DNA of 64,000 nt from positions 6,000,723 through 6,064,722 of the forward strand of contig OZ022589.1 in NCBI GenBank assembly GCA_963669155.1, written 5' to 3'. Position numbers and translations under genes: made by a program. Source of the DNA: Arbacia lixula. Lineage: Eukaryota > Echinodermata > Echinoidea > Arbacioida > Arbaciidae. Positions within the stretch are counted from its first letter, which is position 1, and each line of letters begins with the position of its first letter. Below are positions 57,701-64,000 of the stretch, piece by piece. The notes under the pieces were generated by a model. The model did no database searches and had not been told where the DNA came from. It saw only the letters and a list, made by a program, of their open reading frames with translations.

Positions 57701-58512
57701 TCTCCGGCTCGCCCAATCAGAAAAGGAGAGAATGACAGAGTATCTAGTCTTGTGGGTGCTAGAATTCATTTTTAAAGTTTGAACTAGAAATGTCCCAATA
57801 GCTGGATGCCATGTTAGTTCAAAGCTGGGATATGAACTTTTGTGTCTCAGGATTTTGGTTCTATTAATGGTCTTTATTTTTATTTTAATTGTGGAGTATG
57901 TATCACTCTAATAGTTATAATGTTTGTATTAAAGATTCAACAATATGTTTGTAACATTAAGTTGTACTACCTGTTCATTGAGGTAAATGACAAATATGAT
58001 TTCTTTTTACAAACTGATTAATGTCTGTAATTCTTGCTTCTGTTAAATATCGCAATTGTGGTGATATTATGAATATTACGTAAGCCTTCACTGTGACACA
58101 TGTACAAACATATACATGTGATGAAGTGTCTACTTGTATAAAGCTAGTGTATACCATTTTTTCAGTATGTTGTAGATATTTAATGAATATTTGTACAGAA
58201 CATCACCAATGGACAAGACAAACGTACATCTCCACTTCATGTATAATGTATTGTATGCAAAACTAAAAAAAACTACTTGTATTGAAACTGCCGCCTTGGA
58301 GTGTCTCTCTCTACTCATTTTACTATTTTGATGTATTAATCTCACTTTTTGGTGTTTTTCTCTCAACAGATAATTTATTTGGTTCTTGTGTCAGCTCCAC
58401 GTCCGCGTATCTCCCCTATTACGATGTAAGCGAAAACGGGTTCCGCGATCTCAAGATCGTAATCAAATTCCTCCTGGATCGAGGCTACCAGTGGAAGGAT
58501 GAAGCAGCTCAG
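34575..58512 (+). CDS. PTPRN: PTPRN/PTPRN2-type (IA-2, phogrin, IDA-1) receptor pseudophosphatase, first three exons (gene-level entry)
   Basis: Transmembrane protein-tyrosine-phosphatase-like protein of dense-core secretory vesicles, involved in vesicle biogenesis and regulated secretion. Seen: exons 34575-34653, 52049-52096 and 58370-58512 join in phase to a signal peptide (MLWNSLRLAWLFSAFFSSFA), then GCHF...C...E.CIGDNLFGSC and a helical stretch ending LLDRGYQWKDEAAQ. Known: human IA-2 has GCLF...C...E.CI.DGLFGQC and then L...G..W.DDLTQ at the same spacing (the RESP18-homology luminal domain), with exon breaks in matching places. The rest (luminal domain, membrane segment, PTP domain) lies beyond the right edge. 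Assignment is from remembered family sequence; the cysteine and FG.C spacing makes it strong. Confidence 0.85.
34654..36235 (+). other. PTPRN-like intron 1, left part
   Basis: Begins with CpG-rich sequence to about 34760, a (GT)n at 34808, and a long ACC/ACT trinucleotide region at 35340-35975 in which Thr-rich and Val-rich frames are artefacts. Confidence 0.6.
35340..35978. repeat. (ACC/ACT)n trinucleotide-rich tract
   Basis: Imperfect CCACCACTACCATTACCACT array over about 640 bases. Confidence 0.9.
36236..36630. mobile_element. Foldback element, same family as 2138-2290
   Basis: Arms about 36240-36420 (CACCTTAAAATTAAGTTGG .. GATGCTCTCCCTTATGTGTG) and 36480-36630 (CACACAACATATGGGAGAGC .. 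ACAAAATTAAGATT) are reverse complements. Confidence 0.6.
36640..38465. other. PTPRN-like intron 1, unassigned
   Basis: Contains a 62-bp diverged tandem pair at 36976-37078 with two exact octamer (ATTTGCAT) sites at 37006 and 37067. No exon seen. Confidence 0.45.
38468..38578. mobile_element. Short foldback MITE (GGGGCCATATTCATGAAA)
   Basis: GGGGCCATATTCATGAAAC .. TTTCATGAATATGGCCCC with complementary arms. Related unit starts recur in 42897-43230. Confidence 0.75.
38580..39540. other. PTPRN-like intron 1, unassigned
   Basis: About 38815-39180 contains repeated (G)CAATATTGCAGTATTTTA motifs in both orientations, probably another degraded foldback. No exon seen. Confidence 0.4.
39542..40117. 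mobile_element. TIR element, 576 bp
   Basis: Termini CTTTGAGCCCATGCGTGGCA and its near-perfect inverse (TGCCGCGCATGGGACTTCAAAG). Non-coding. Confidence 0.65.
40395..40961. mobile_element. TIR element with GTAGAAACCAG repeats
   Basis: CCCAGGATGAAAAAACAGTA .. ends inverse to ..CTATGGAACTTTCGACCTGGG. Carries many (A)GTAGAAACCAG / CTACTGGTTTCT units and a direct 30-bp duplication at 40632-40696. Confidence 0.55.
40962..41143 (-). mobile_element. AGCCTGG foldback family, copy 1
   Basis: Ends ..AATGCCCAACAGCCTGGAAG CCAGGCTA; interior TTCTCCTC..GGCGGAGAAGGAG. Same family as 44781-44988, 57608-57817 and 59931-60134, here in opposite orientation. Confidence 0.6.
41257..41490. mobile_element. Foldback MITE (TACACTACAGCTCAAAGG)
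   Basis: About 100-bp arms, almost perfectly complementary: CTCAAAGGAATTGGCATAGG .. and CCTATGCCAATTCCTTTGAG. An internally shortened relative lies at 47365-47483. Confidence 0.8.
41495..42075. other. PTPRN-like intron 1, local duplications
   Basis: TAGAATACACTTG and TTCAAAGGTAATT(A/G)ACC.TTTCAATGACAT recur at 41571 and 41660 (about 90-115 bases apart). About 41925-42060 carries a family B arm and a SINE tail-like CACTCTCACTGAGAGTC. Confidence 0.45.
42080..42478. mobile_element. MITE rich in GTTTAAACGCGTTT
   Basis: TIRs GGGCGTGTTTATCAACT and AGTTGATAAACACGGCC. Interior is a field of AAACGCGTTT-type motifs. A related left end is at 55564. Confidence 0.7.
42895..43230. repeat. Tandem array of CCATATTCATGAAACC units
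   Basis: GGATCCATATTCATGAAAC-type starts at 42898, 43011 and 43133 with an inverted copy at about 43207 (GGTTTCATGAATATATCCC). Units also share GATATGCACATAATCTG.ACC. Confidence 0.75.
43440..43890. repeat. (CT)n microsatellite
   Basis: CTCTCT core at 43464-43552, then CTGT and CTTT variants to 43888. Confidence 0.95.
44110..44700. repeat. CT-rich tract with a 153-bp tandem duplication
   Basis: GTAATACTTTTTGTTAGTCT starts at 44271 and 44424, with the following 140 bases nearly identical, within CT-rich sequence. Confidence 0.85.
44781..44988 (+). mobile_element. AGCCTGG foldback family, copy 2
   Basis: AGCCTAGCTACCAGGCTG .. GGGTCTGGCTGCACAG .. ACAGCCTTGAATCCAGGCTA. Confidence 0.6.
44990..45665. 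other. PTPRN-like intron 1, unassigned
   Basis: GATCAAA.TTTG.AAAACC pieces recur at 45070 and 45235; otherwise nothing. Confidence 0.45.
45668..45805. mobile_element. Small MITE (GGGCCCTGTCTTAAAAAG)
   Basis: GGGCCCTGTCTTAAAAAGAT TTGCG.. is roughly inverse to ..AACTCTTTATAAAATGGGAC CC, with GCGATCGATTGC / GCAATTGATGC inside. 138 bp. Confidence 0.55.
45983..46762. mobile_element. GC-rich TIR element (GCGTTCACACGGTCCCCC)
   Basis: Termini CCGCGTTCACACGGTCCCCC and its inverse (GGGGGACCGTGTGAACGCAG). GC-rich subterminal blocks with GTTCACACGAGAGAG. About 780 bp, no transposase frame recognised; superfamily unknown. Confidence 0.7.
46765..47360. other. PTPRN-like intron 1, unassigned
   Basis: AT-rich, no supported feature. 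Confidence 0.5.
47365..47483. mobile_element. Internally shortened MITE of the 41257-41490 family
   Basis: TACACAACAGCTCAAAAG .. GCCAATTCCTTTGAGCTGTA GTGTA; most of the left arm is missing. Confidence 0.65.
47490..51340. other. PTPRN-like intron 1, unassigned
   Basis: AT-rich with a purine-rich GAGAGA/GAGCGAGC stretch at 49615-49735. A GC-rich patch at 49780-50060 looks promoter-like but no signal peptide or phase-1 donor that fits exon 2 was found there. Confidence 0.45.
51360..51935. repeat. (GAT)n-rich tract
   Basis: GATGATAATGATG array, about 570 bases; Asp-, Met/Ile- and His-rich frames here are artefacts. It ends shortly before exon 2. Confidence 0.9.
52049..52096 (+). CDS. PTPRN: PTPRN-like exon 2: cysteine motif
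   Basis: 48-nt exon; acceptor ..TTGTCTTCCTACAG, donor GTAAGT. Reads (G)CHFSAVCRESEDCIG plus one base of Asp. The C-x5-C-x5-CI spacing matches the start of the IA-2 luminal domain. A GAT-repeat tract ends about 115 bases upstream. Confidence 0.85.
52097..54660 (+). other. PTPRN-like intron 2, left part
   Basis: A short direct duplication at 52843-52940 (TCTGCCAGACT.CATACTGCC twice). Purine-rich from about 54110. No exon seen. Confidence 0.5.
54110..54800. repeat. Purine-rich tract with (GA)n core
   Basis: Pure (GA)n at 54666-54705, with AGGGAGAGAG flanks. Confidence 0.9.
54830..56110. other. PTPRN-like intron 2, unassigned
   Basis: A GGGCGTGTTTATG end at 55564 resembles the MITE at 42080. 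Otherwise nothing supported. Confidence 0.45.
56113..56873. repeat. Direct repeat pair, about 80 bp, 680 bp apart
   Basis: GACACATTTCAAAGATTTGT .. CAGACTGTGT at 56113-56197 and 56794-56873. Confidence 0.75.
56198..56488. mobile_element. Foldback element
   Basis: CGGAGGATGATTACAAGAAC .. GACATCCTTTGACATTATG and the inverse arm; begins exactly where the first direct repeat ends. Confidence 0.75.
56749..56981. mobile_element. TIR element with internal perfect hairpin
   Basis: Ends CTATTCCACAGTTACTCACG and its inverse (GTGAGTAACCGTGGAATAG). At 56759-56793, GTTACTCACGTTACA and TGTAACGTGAGTAAC form a 15-bp perfect stem with a 5-base loop. Confidence 0.7.
56982..58369 (+). other. PTPRN-like intron 2, right part
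   Basis: Holds AGCCTGG family copy 3 (57608-57817). Otherwise nothing supported. Confidence 0.5.
57608..57817 (+). mobile_element. AGCCTGG foldback family, copy 3
   Basis: GAGCCAGGCTTTCAGCCTGT .. AATGGGTCTGTCTACAAT .. AAATGTCCCAATAGCTGGAT. Confidence 0.6.
58370..58512 (+). CDS. PTPRN: PTPRN-like exon 3: RESP18-homology helices
   Basis: Acceptor ..TTCTCTCAACAG, donor CAG|GTTTGC. Reads (D)NLFGSCVSSTSAYLPYYD, VSENGFRDLKIVIKFLLDRG, YQWKDEAAQ. D(G/N)LFG.C then a long helix with LL..G..W.D is the IA-2/phogrin pattern. Ends in phase 0, like the equivalent human exon. Confidence 0.88.
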
Positions 58513-58937
58513 GTTTGCTTAAAAAAATCTTTCTTTTCAGTGATTATTAGTATTAAATGTCATTCATAATTGTAGTGATCTAATTGTTCAGACTAATGCT
58601 GTTGAGATTTTTATCACGGAGCATTTGATTGTTTTTCACTGAGTAGAACATTATGGATGTCCAAGTATGTGTATTGAGAAGAAGATAGAAAGCAAGAGAG
58701 ACAATTAGAGTTGCAAAGAGAATAATGAGCATGGAAAAAAACAACAACAAGAAGAAAGATTCAGACAAACAAAAGCCAAAGAGGAGGAAAGAGAAGGATA
58801 GCATACAAATTACTTGTCAAATAGAACAAGAAAATGCCTGATATTACTGAGAGGATGAAGTGAGTAGGAAAAAGAAGGAGAAAGGGATATAGAGATTCTA
58901 TGAAAATACATGTAGGAATATAGACAGAGAGAGATTC

Positions 58938-58961
58938 AAATATATATATATATATATATAT

Positions 58962-59034
<73 letters not shown>

Positions 59035-59040
59035 TGGAAA
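58938..59040. repeat. (AT)n-(GA)n microsatellite
   Basis: (AT)11 followed by (GA)n. Confidence 0.95.
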
Positions 59041-59044
59041 GATA

Positions 59045-59690
59045 TATCCAGCTGCCTTAAGGAAGCCTGCATGAAGCCGATCTGAGGGTACAAGGTGCAA
59101 ATGATGGAAAGAGAGAGAGTAAGAAAAATATATAATGAAAGATGATTATACAGCTGCCTGCCTTATAGAAACTTTCATGAAGGCAATCTGAAGGTACAAG
59201 GTTCAAATGATTAAATAAAGAGGGAGTGAGAGAGAGAAAGAGAGAAAAAAGATGATGATAATGCTGTGTGATAGAACCTTGCATGAAGCCAGTCTGCACG
59301 TACAAGGTACAAAAATAGAGATACAGAGAAAGTGAGATAGAGAGAAAAGGTTATGATACAGCTGTCTTATAGAATTATAGAATGAGATAAAGAGAAAGAG
59401 AGAGAGAGGTAGAGAGAGAGAGAGAGAGAGAAAGAAAGATGATACAGTTGCATTATAGAAACTTGCATGAAGCCAATATGAAGGTACAAGGTACAAAAAT
59501 AGAGATACAGAGAAAGTGAGATAGAGAGAGAAGGTTATGATACAGCTGTCTTATAGAATTATAGAATGAGATAAAGAGAAAGAGAGAGAGAGGTAGAGAG
59601 AGAGAGAGAGAGAAAGAAAGACAGATGATGATACAGTTGCATTATAGAAGCTTGCATGAAGCCAATATGAAGGTGCAAGGTACAAATACA
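59045..59690. repeat. Five-copy interspersed motif separated by GA tracts
   Basis: TTGCATGAAGCCAAT.TGAAG GTACAAGGT-type cores lie near 59068, 59166, 59278, 59463 and 59650, each followed by A/G microsatellite sequence of variable length. The 59330-59470 and 59520-59640 blocks are near-identical. Confidence 0.8.
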
Positions 59691-59703
59691 TGTAAGTGAC
59701 TAC

Positions 59704-59875
59704 TTTAAGCTCTCCAATATAAAATGGTGCCCATTCGCGATAGAGATTAAGCAACCACTGTCTACCATCATACATGACAAAGCATCTGGCTTCTGTCAGT
59801 GATGATGGCAGAGCGTTGAAACCCCGATCTCTGAAAACAACCACCTCTCCCTCCGGCAAGTGGGAGATTAAGCAT
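59704..59875 (-). CDS. Candidate orphan exon on the minus strand
   Basis: Minus strand: a strong polypyrimidine tract and CTCAG, then 57 open codons: CLISHLPEGEVVVFRDRGFN, ALPSSLTEARCFVMYDGRQW, LLNLYREWAPFYIGELK, then a weak GTAGTC donor. The pattern 'VxF..R..LP.SL.EA..FV.YD...LL.L..EW.PF.IGE' resembles from memory the trimerisation segment before endostatin in multiplexin collagens (LPEGxLxxVxDxxxLYVRxxxGW), but this is weak. It would be nested antisense in intron 3 of the PTPRN-like gene. No partner exon identified; could be a decayed repeat. Confidence 0.35.
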
Positions 59876-59930
59876 CTGAGACGAAGAAGGAGAACAACAA
59901 CAGCAACCAAAAAAAAAAAGGATGTAGAAT

Positions 59931-60134
59931 TAGCCTGAGTCCAGACTATTGGACATTTTTAATCCAAATAATGTTCAATAAACAGGTCTGGCTGCAGTAG
60001 ATAAATCATTTTCAGTTCCTTCTCCGCCTCAATAGGAAAAAAGAGGAGAATGAAATGATGAATAGTCTTGTTTATATGTTAGACTCTATTCATTTTTAAT
60101 TGAAAAATGTTTAAAAGTCTGGAAGCTAGGCCAG
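59931..60134 (+). mobile_element. AGCCTGG foldback family, copy 4
   Basis: TAGCCTGAGTCCAGACTATT .. ACAGGTCTGGCTGCAGTAG .. AAGTCTGGAAGCTAGGCCA. Confidence 0.6.
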
Positions 60135-60196
60135 ATATGTTGTAGATGAGGAGAGGTAGCAAGTAGTGACGCGGTGAGTAGAGACAAACGGAGCAG

Positions 60197-60331
60197 TACG
60201 CATATTATATCCGTAGTGATGGCCAGCAGCTGCGAGCGTTGCTTAATTCAGAGAATCTAGCCGAGCGGGAGGGAACGATAGAAGCGTTAGTGAATGGTCG
60301 AGGACCGGTAGTCCACAAAACGATGACGTCT
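60197..60331 (+). CDS. Speculative PTPRN-like exon 4
   Basis: GCAG then 45 open codons in the required phase 0, YAYYIRSDGQQLRALLNSEN LAEREGTIEALVNGRG.., ending at a good donor (TCT|GTGAGT). GC content is above the surroundings. Against it: almost no polypyrimidine tract before the acceptor and no conserved family motif, since this part of IA-2 is variable. The inverse strand also has a good acceptor at the same junction, so orientation is uncertain. Confidence 0.25.
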
Positions 60332-60339
60332 GTGAGTGT

Positions 60340-61650
60340 GAGGCAGGGGAAATCGCCTCGGCCATGAATGCAAGATGGATATAATTGTAGGGGGTTTCTT
60401 TGTGGATCTTGATTTGATGAGAGGGCAAATGTTTGCCTTGCATTGTGAATGATGTACAAACATCTGTAGGGAGAGATCCATGCAAAGCTTTAAATACTGC
60501 GCTCATGTATGTTCCTCAACCAATTTAGATCTACAGTACTTACAATGTACATATACATGTAAGTACATTTACCGAGGGATCAATTCAGTTTGAAAGTAGC
60601 ATAGGTTTATCCTGGAGAGAGTGTGCACCACTCTTTGTAGGATTGAGGTAATAATCTTGCTTCCAGTGCGTCTTAATATGAAATGTAGCTCGTTCTGAGA
60701 CTCATATTTGTTGTGATAAACGACATGCACATCTGAAAGTATTTAACATGATTTTGATGCATTCATGCAATGAAAACACCTATTTGAAAAATCAACCATT
60801 GATGAAATAGAATTGTTAGTTTTTAAACTGCGCACCATTTTGATGTATATCAAGATGTCTTCATATCTTCAGGAGATTATGGGTGGTTTTGGTACGAAGG
60901 TTGAAGTCTTATGTAATACCAAATTTCTTGATTCATAAAGAATCAATCAAGTTATTTTTGTATTCATTCATGATTTCATGACTAAGTTTTAAGAGCATTG
61001 TTTGTGGTGAGCTAGTCTTGGTCAAGCTTTTATGTCAATGTACTTTCAATGTCAAAGAAGGGTAAATGTGCAGAAGGTTCAGTTATCGATGATGTCATCA
61101 CATAAAATGAAAGTGAAAGCCTGCCTCCAATGGCAACACGCATTAGCAGATTTTTCACCGTAAAAACTTTTGATATCTACATGTAGATGTATAACTCCTG
61201 TAACTTGCTAGGGGTAAAACCCCTCTGTGCCAGAGTTTTTCTGCATTACAGTTTTCTCTATTACAGTTTGGTCGCAAATTTGCGACAGCGGCACGTTACC
61301 CCTTAGTCGCAAAAATGCGACAGCGGCAGGTTAAGAGTTAAAAGGATAGAATATAAGATGTGTTCACATAATCATTCTCTGTACTTAATGTACTTAATCA
61401 CCTCACATTTTCTATACTGATGACCACCCTACATGTCAAAGACCCCTCTTTCTGTGGTATCTAGCTTATTCAACTAAACCTAATTCATTATTCATGCTGC
61501 AATGTAATGAGGAATCAATCAATACTGTATCGGGTGTTAGATGCTTAATTACAAATTGTGCCGTTGGGAGTACATGCAAGTACATGCTAGCTGTGAAACT
61601 AAGTGGTAGTATGTACATGTAATCAAGTTTGGTAAATGTGGCAAATATAT
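60340..61650. other. PTPRN-like intron 3 or beyond, unassigned
   Basis: At 61271-61332 a pair GTCGCAAATTTGCGACAGCG GCA and GTCGCAAAAATGCGACAGCG GCA recurs 44 bases apart; each is a small hairpin. Nothing else. Confidence 0.45.
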
Positions 61651-62224
61651 TTTAACCAGTTGATTGCTTAATTTTTTCACTCCTATAGACATAACACAGG
61701 GACAACCTGGTTTACGTACATGTAGACCAACGGTTAAACAAAACAATGGTGTGCATTGCTACATGTATTGCAATTTTTCTAGTTATCATTTCAATCACAA
61801 TTCCACAGTAGAAGAGCAAAATGTCTGTTAAGTGCACAGTAATATTAGAAGCTTGAATTCTTGGTAGTACTGTTTGGTGTGAAAAATGTGTTTTAACCAG
61901 TTGACTACAACCTAACAAAGGGACAACCCGGTTCCCATTGGCTAATAACGAAAAATCATCTTGATGTATTGCAATCTCACAATAGTTTGTAATTGCAATC
62001 ATAATTCTAGTTCGCTGCATCATTGGAAGAGCAATACGATTTAACCCATTGACTGCTAGATTATTTCATTCCCATCTCTAGACAAACGAAGATGTAGGAA
62101 CAACCTGGCTCCCTACGCTAAAGGTTAAAACAACAGATCTTCTGTGGTGTATTGCAATCTACATGTATGTTTGTATCATTGCAATCATCATTTTAGTTCA
62201 CATCACTCAGGGAAGAGCAACAAG
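61651..62224. repeat. Diverged tandem repeat, 3 units
   Basis: Units starting TTTAACCAGTTGA at 61651, 61891 and 62040 share GGGACAACC.GGTT, TGTATTGCAATCT and TTGCAATCA..ATT.TAGTT. Confidence 0.7.
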
Positions 62225-63157
62225 GCTTATATGAATAGAATGTAAAATAGAGTCACGTAACCAGCTACAGTCATCAAATATACCATGCAAAATGCGTCCC
62301 TCAAAAAAATAGTACTATTCCTGCCACGTTGGAATCCATAATTTCACCCGGTACATCGAAAATAGTGCATGTTATATTTGATTTATATCCTATAATTATT
62401 ACAAGAGAGGAAATGAGAATCTTGGCTGGTCACTGGGCGCAGCTATTGTTTGTTGTTCATGTTTGCTGATCAACGACCTTTCACCGCGGCGGTCGCGCAA
62501 GCTCAGTAAAAAAATTAAGCGATCGCTTGACGGATATCGCTAGCAAAATGTCTAGTTTTCTTAAAAAATGACGTCAGAATATTGGTATAGTGAAAAATAT
62601 TTTGAGGTTTGATGTCACGCAACATCATAGTTGAAATATATTTGGTCACATGATGCTGATTGAACCAATCACTATACAGGATTCAATGTATGTAGGATAT
62701 AATACATGCTCGCGGCAGTCCAGTTTGGTCATTGTATCACTACAAGGGCAAAATGGCCTCCATGCAGTAAAGTGGTGGAACCAAGCACGTGTGCCTACAT
62801 GTTTTAATTGCGATAATGGCTCTCACTTGATAAGCACTCACTGATTTTTCTTTTAAAAAATACAATGAAAATTTTTCTATAGAGTTGACTGACAACATGA
62901 ATTGATCTTGTTGTCAGCAAGTGTTCATAGAAGTGAATACATTCATTGCTAGCATTTCTCCTCGTATTTTCCTCTTTCTTCAAACCAAAAGGGGAAAAAA
63001 TGAAAGAATCAGTAAAAATGTATGGTTAGGGGTGATTTTTAGACCTTGCAATATAAGATTAAAAATCCAACTGAAATGTGTTGTAAATTTCCTCTGGAAA
63101 CAATAGAACCTTAATGGTGCTGGTAGAAGTTTTGCTCTGGATTTTTAAGACCATTTC

Positions 63158-63406
63158 ACGATTGAAAACCTACAATGAAAGTATAACCATACTCATTTTT
63201 AGCCATGATATCTAGAAAGCAAAGTACATGTACACTACATGTACTTAACATTTAATAAGAAAACATGAAGGTTTTTCACAATTGAAAACCTACAATGAAC
63301 GTCTTGTATAACAATACTAATTTTTAGCCATGATATCTAGAAAGCAAAGTACATTTATGTACCTGACATGGACTTAACATTTAATAAAGATACATGAAGG
63401 TTTTTT
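63158..63406. repeat. 120-bp tandem duplication
   Basis: CAC(G/A)ATTGAAAACCTACAAT at 63158 and 63278, with TTTTTAGCCATGATATCTAG AAAGC in both. Confidence 0.85.
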
Positions 63407-63552
63407 TTGTGGATGGTGCAGACTTGAAGAGTTGAACTAGTACTGTACGATATCACCTTTTTTCATTAGGAGATTATCATCACTCAAATATCACTGATTT
63501 AAGTCCATTTATCGTGTGGTGAATAAATCGATACCTAATGCTCACCATTAGA

Positions 63553-63743
63553 ATACTGTATACACCATAGATTTTGTGAGTCTAATTTTTTGCGAATCAG
63601 GACTTCTCAACAATTTCGCGAGTGGTTAAATTCATGATCGCGGAGTACTAATACTTGTAGCACATGTTGCTTGTTGTTGAACTCACGAATATGGACCATT
63701 CGCGAAATTAAAGACCTCGCGAAATGTATGGCGTATACAGTAC
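63553..63743. mobile_element. MITE (ATACTGTATAC.CCATA)
   Basis: ATACTGTATACACCATAG and TATGGCGTATACAGTACT are inverted ends; interior TTCGCGA motifs in both orientations. About 190 bp. Confidence 0.65.
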
Positions 63744-63827
63744 TGCATGTCTTCAGTGCATTGTGCACAATTTATTAGTGTCGCTTTAGAAAATAGTTGG
63801 TCTTTTGTCTCATGATAAGGAAAACTG

Positions 63828-63872
63828 AAAATTGCGACGTTTTGACTGCTACTGCTAGTCTTCATCAGCCAA
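63828..63872 (-). ncRNA. Hammerhead-like ribozyme remnant
   Basis: Minus strand: GGCTGATGA, then a GACT..AGTC stem, then AAAACGTCGC. CUGAUGA-stem-GAAAC is the hammerhead core, known from Penelope-like retroelements; the match here is imperfect and stems I/III were not confirmed. Confidence 0.3.
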
Positions 63873-64000
63873 TGTGGACAATCGTCACTGTGTGCGTCTT
63901 TTGTAGCGTAAGCTGTGTGCCGAAGGTTCCGGAACGCCGCGTTGCAATTGGTTGGCGCAATTGACCAATTATAACCCACAGACAGTGCGATTTACAAGTG

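Noticed and set aside
60205-60510. Minus-strand frames resembling a LINE C-terminus
   Set aside because: The resemblance (VFKALHGSLPTDV) is too short and does not continue.

Overview
The window reads as nuclear DNA of a marine invertebrate deuterostome, most likely an echinoderm and perhaps a sea urchin. Reasons: small exons in long AT-rich introns, very abundant CT/GA and GT microsatellites, a tRNA-derived SINE with the 'CCCAGATGAAGTAAATGGG' core, RTE-type and 2A-bearing non-LTR retrotransposon remnants, and dozens of short foldback (MITE-like) elements. The species is an inference; no rRNA or mitochondrial marker is present. I recognised no LTR retroelement, retrovirus or Polinton.

Positions 1-14,100 hold the 3' two thirds of a kinesin-3 gene of the KIF28 (KIF28P/KLP-6) type on the plus strand. 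Fifteen exons (1011 to 13970) join with perfectly consistent phases into about 700 codons: end of the motor domain, neck, short coiled coil, FHA domain, the kinesin-3 'DPFWEP...LIG...[10 protein letters not shown]' block, a beta-rich C2-like segment and a C-terminal coiled coil. The 5' part lies off the left edge. Five of the exons have partial copies of their own acceptor edge in the preceding intron, and one also has copies of its donor edge. The extreme case is nine decoy acceptor-plus-exon-start copies at 9478-10895.

Positions 14,100-34,200 look intergenic: a mariner-like MITE, strong hairpins, a TIR element carrying nine 157-bp tandem units each with a perfect DR1 nuclear-receptor site (20385-22011), a 1.1-kb TIR element (24692-25788), SINEs, a TGTGGTA-rich array, a 2A-motif LINE scrap and a 5'-truncated RTE LINE with 13-bp target-site duplications (31271-32030).

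From 34,575 rightwards is the 5' end of a PTPRN/PTPRN2 (IA-2/phogrin, IDA-1) type gene on the plus strand. A signal-peptide exon (34575-34653), a 48-nt exon (52049-52096) and a third exon (58370-58512) join in phase into a secreted N-terminus with the cysteine pattern of the RESP18-homology domain. The gene runs off the right edge. Its first intron is 17.4 kb and its second 6.3 kb; both are full of foldback elements and simple repeats. A possible unrelated exon lies on the minus strand in intron 3 (59704-59875).

The two genes are arranged head to tail. Kinesin-3 motors move dense-core vesicles and related cargo, and IA-2 proteins are dense-core vesicle membrane proteins, so the adjacency is suggestive, but nothing in the sequence shows co-regulation.
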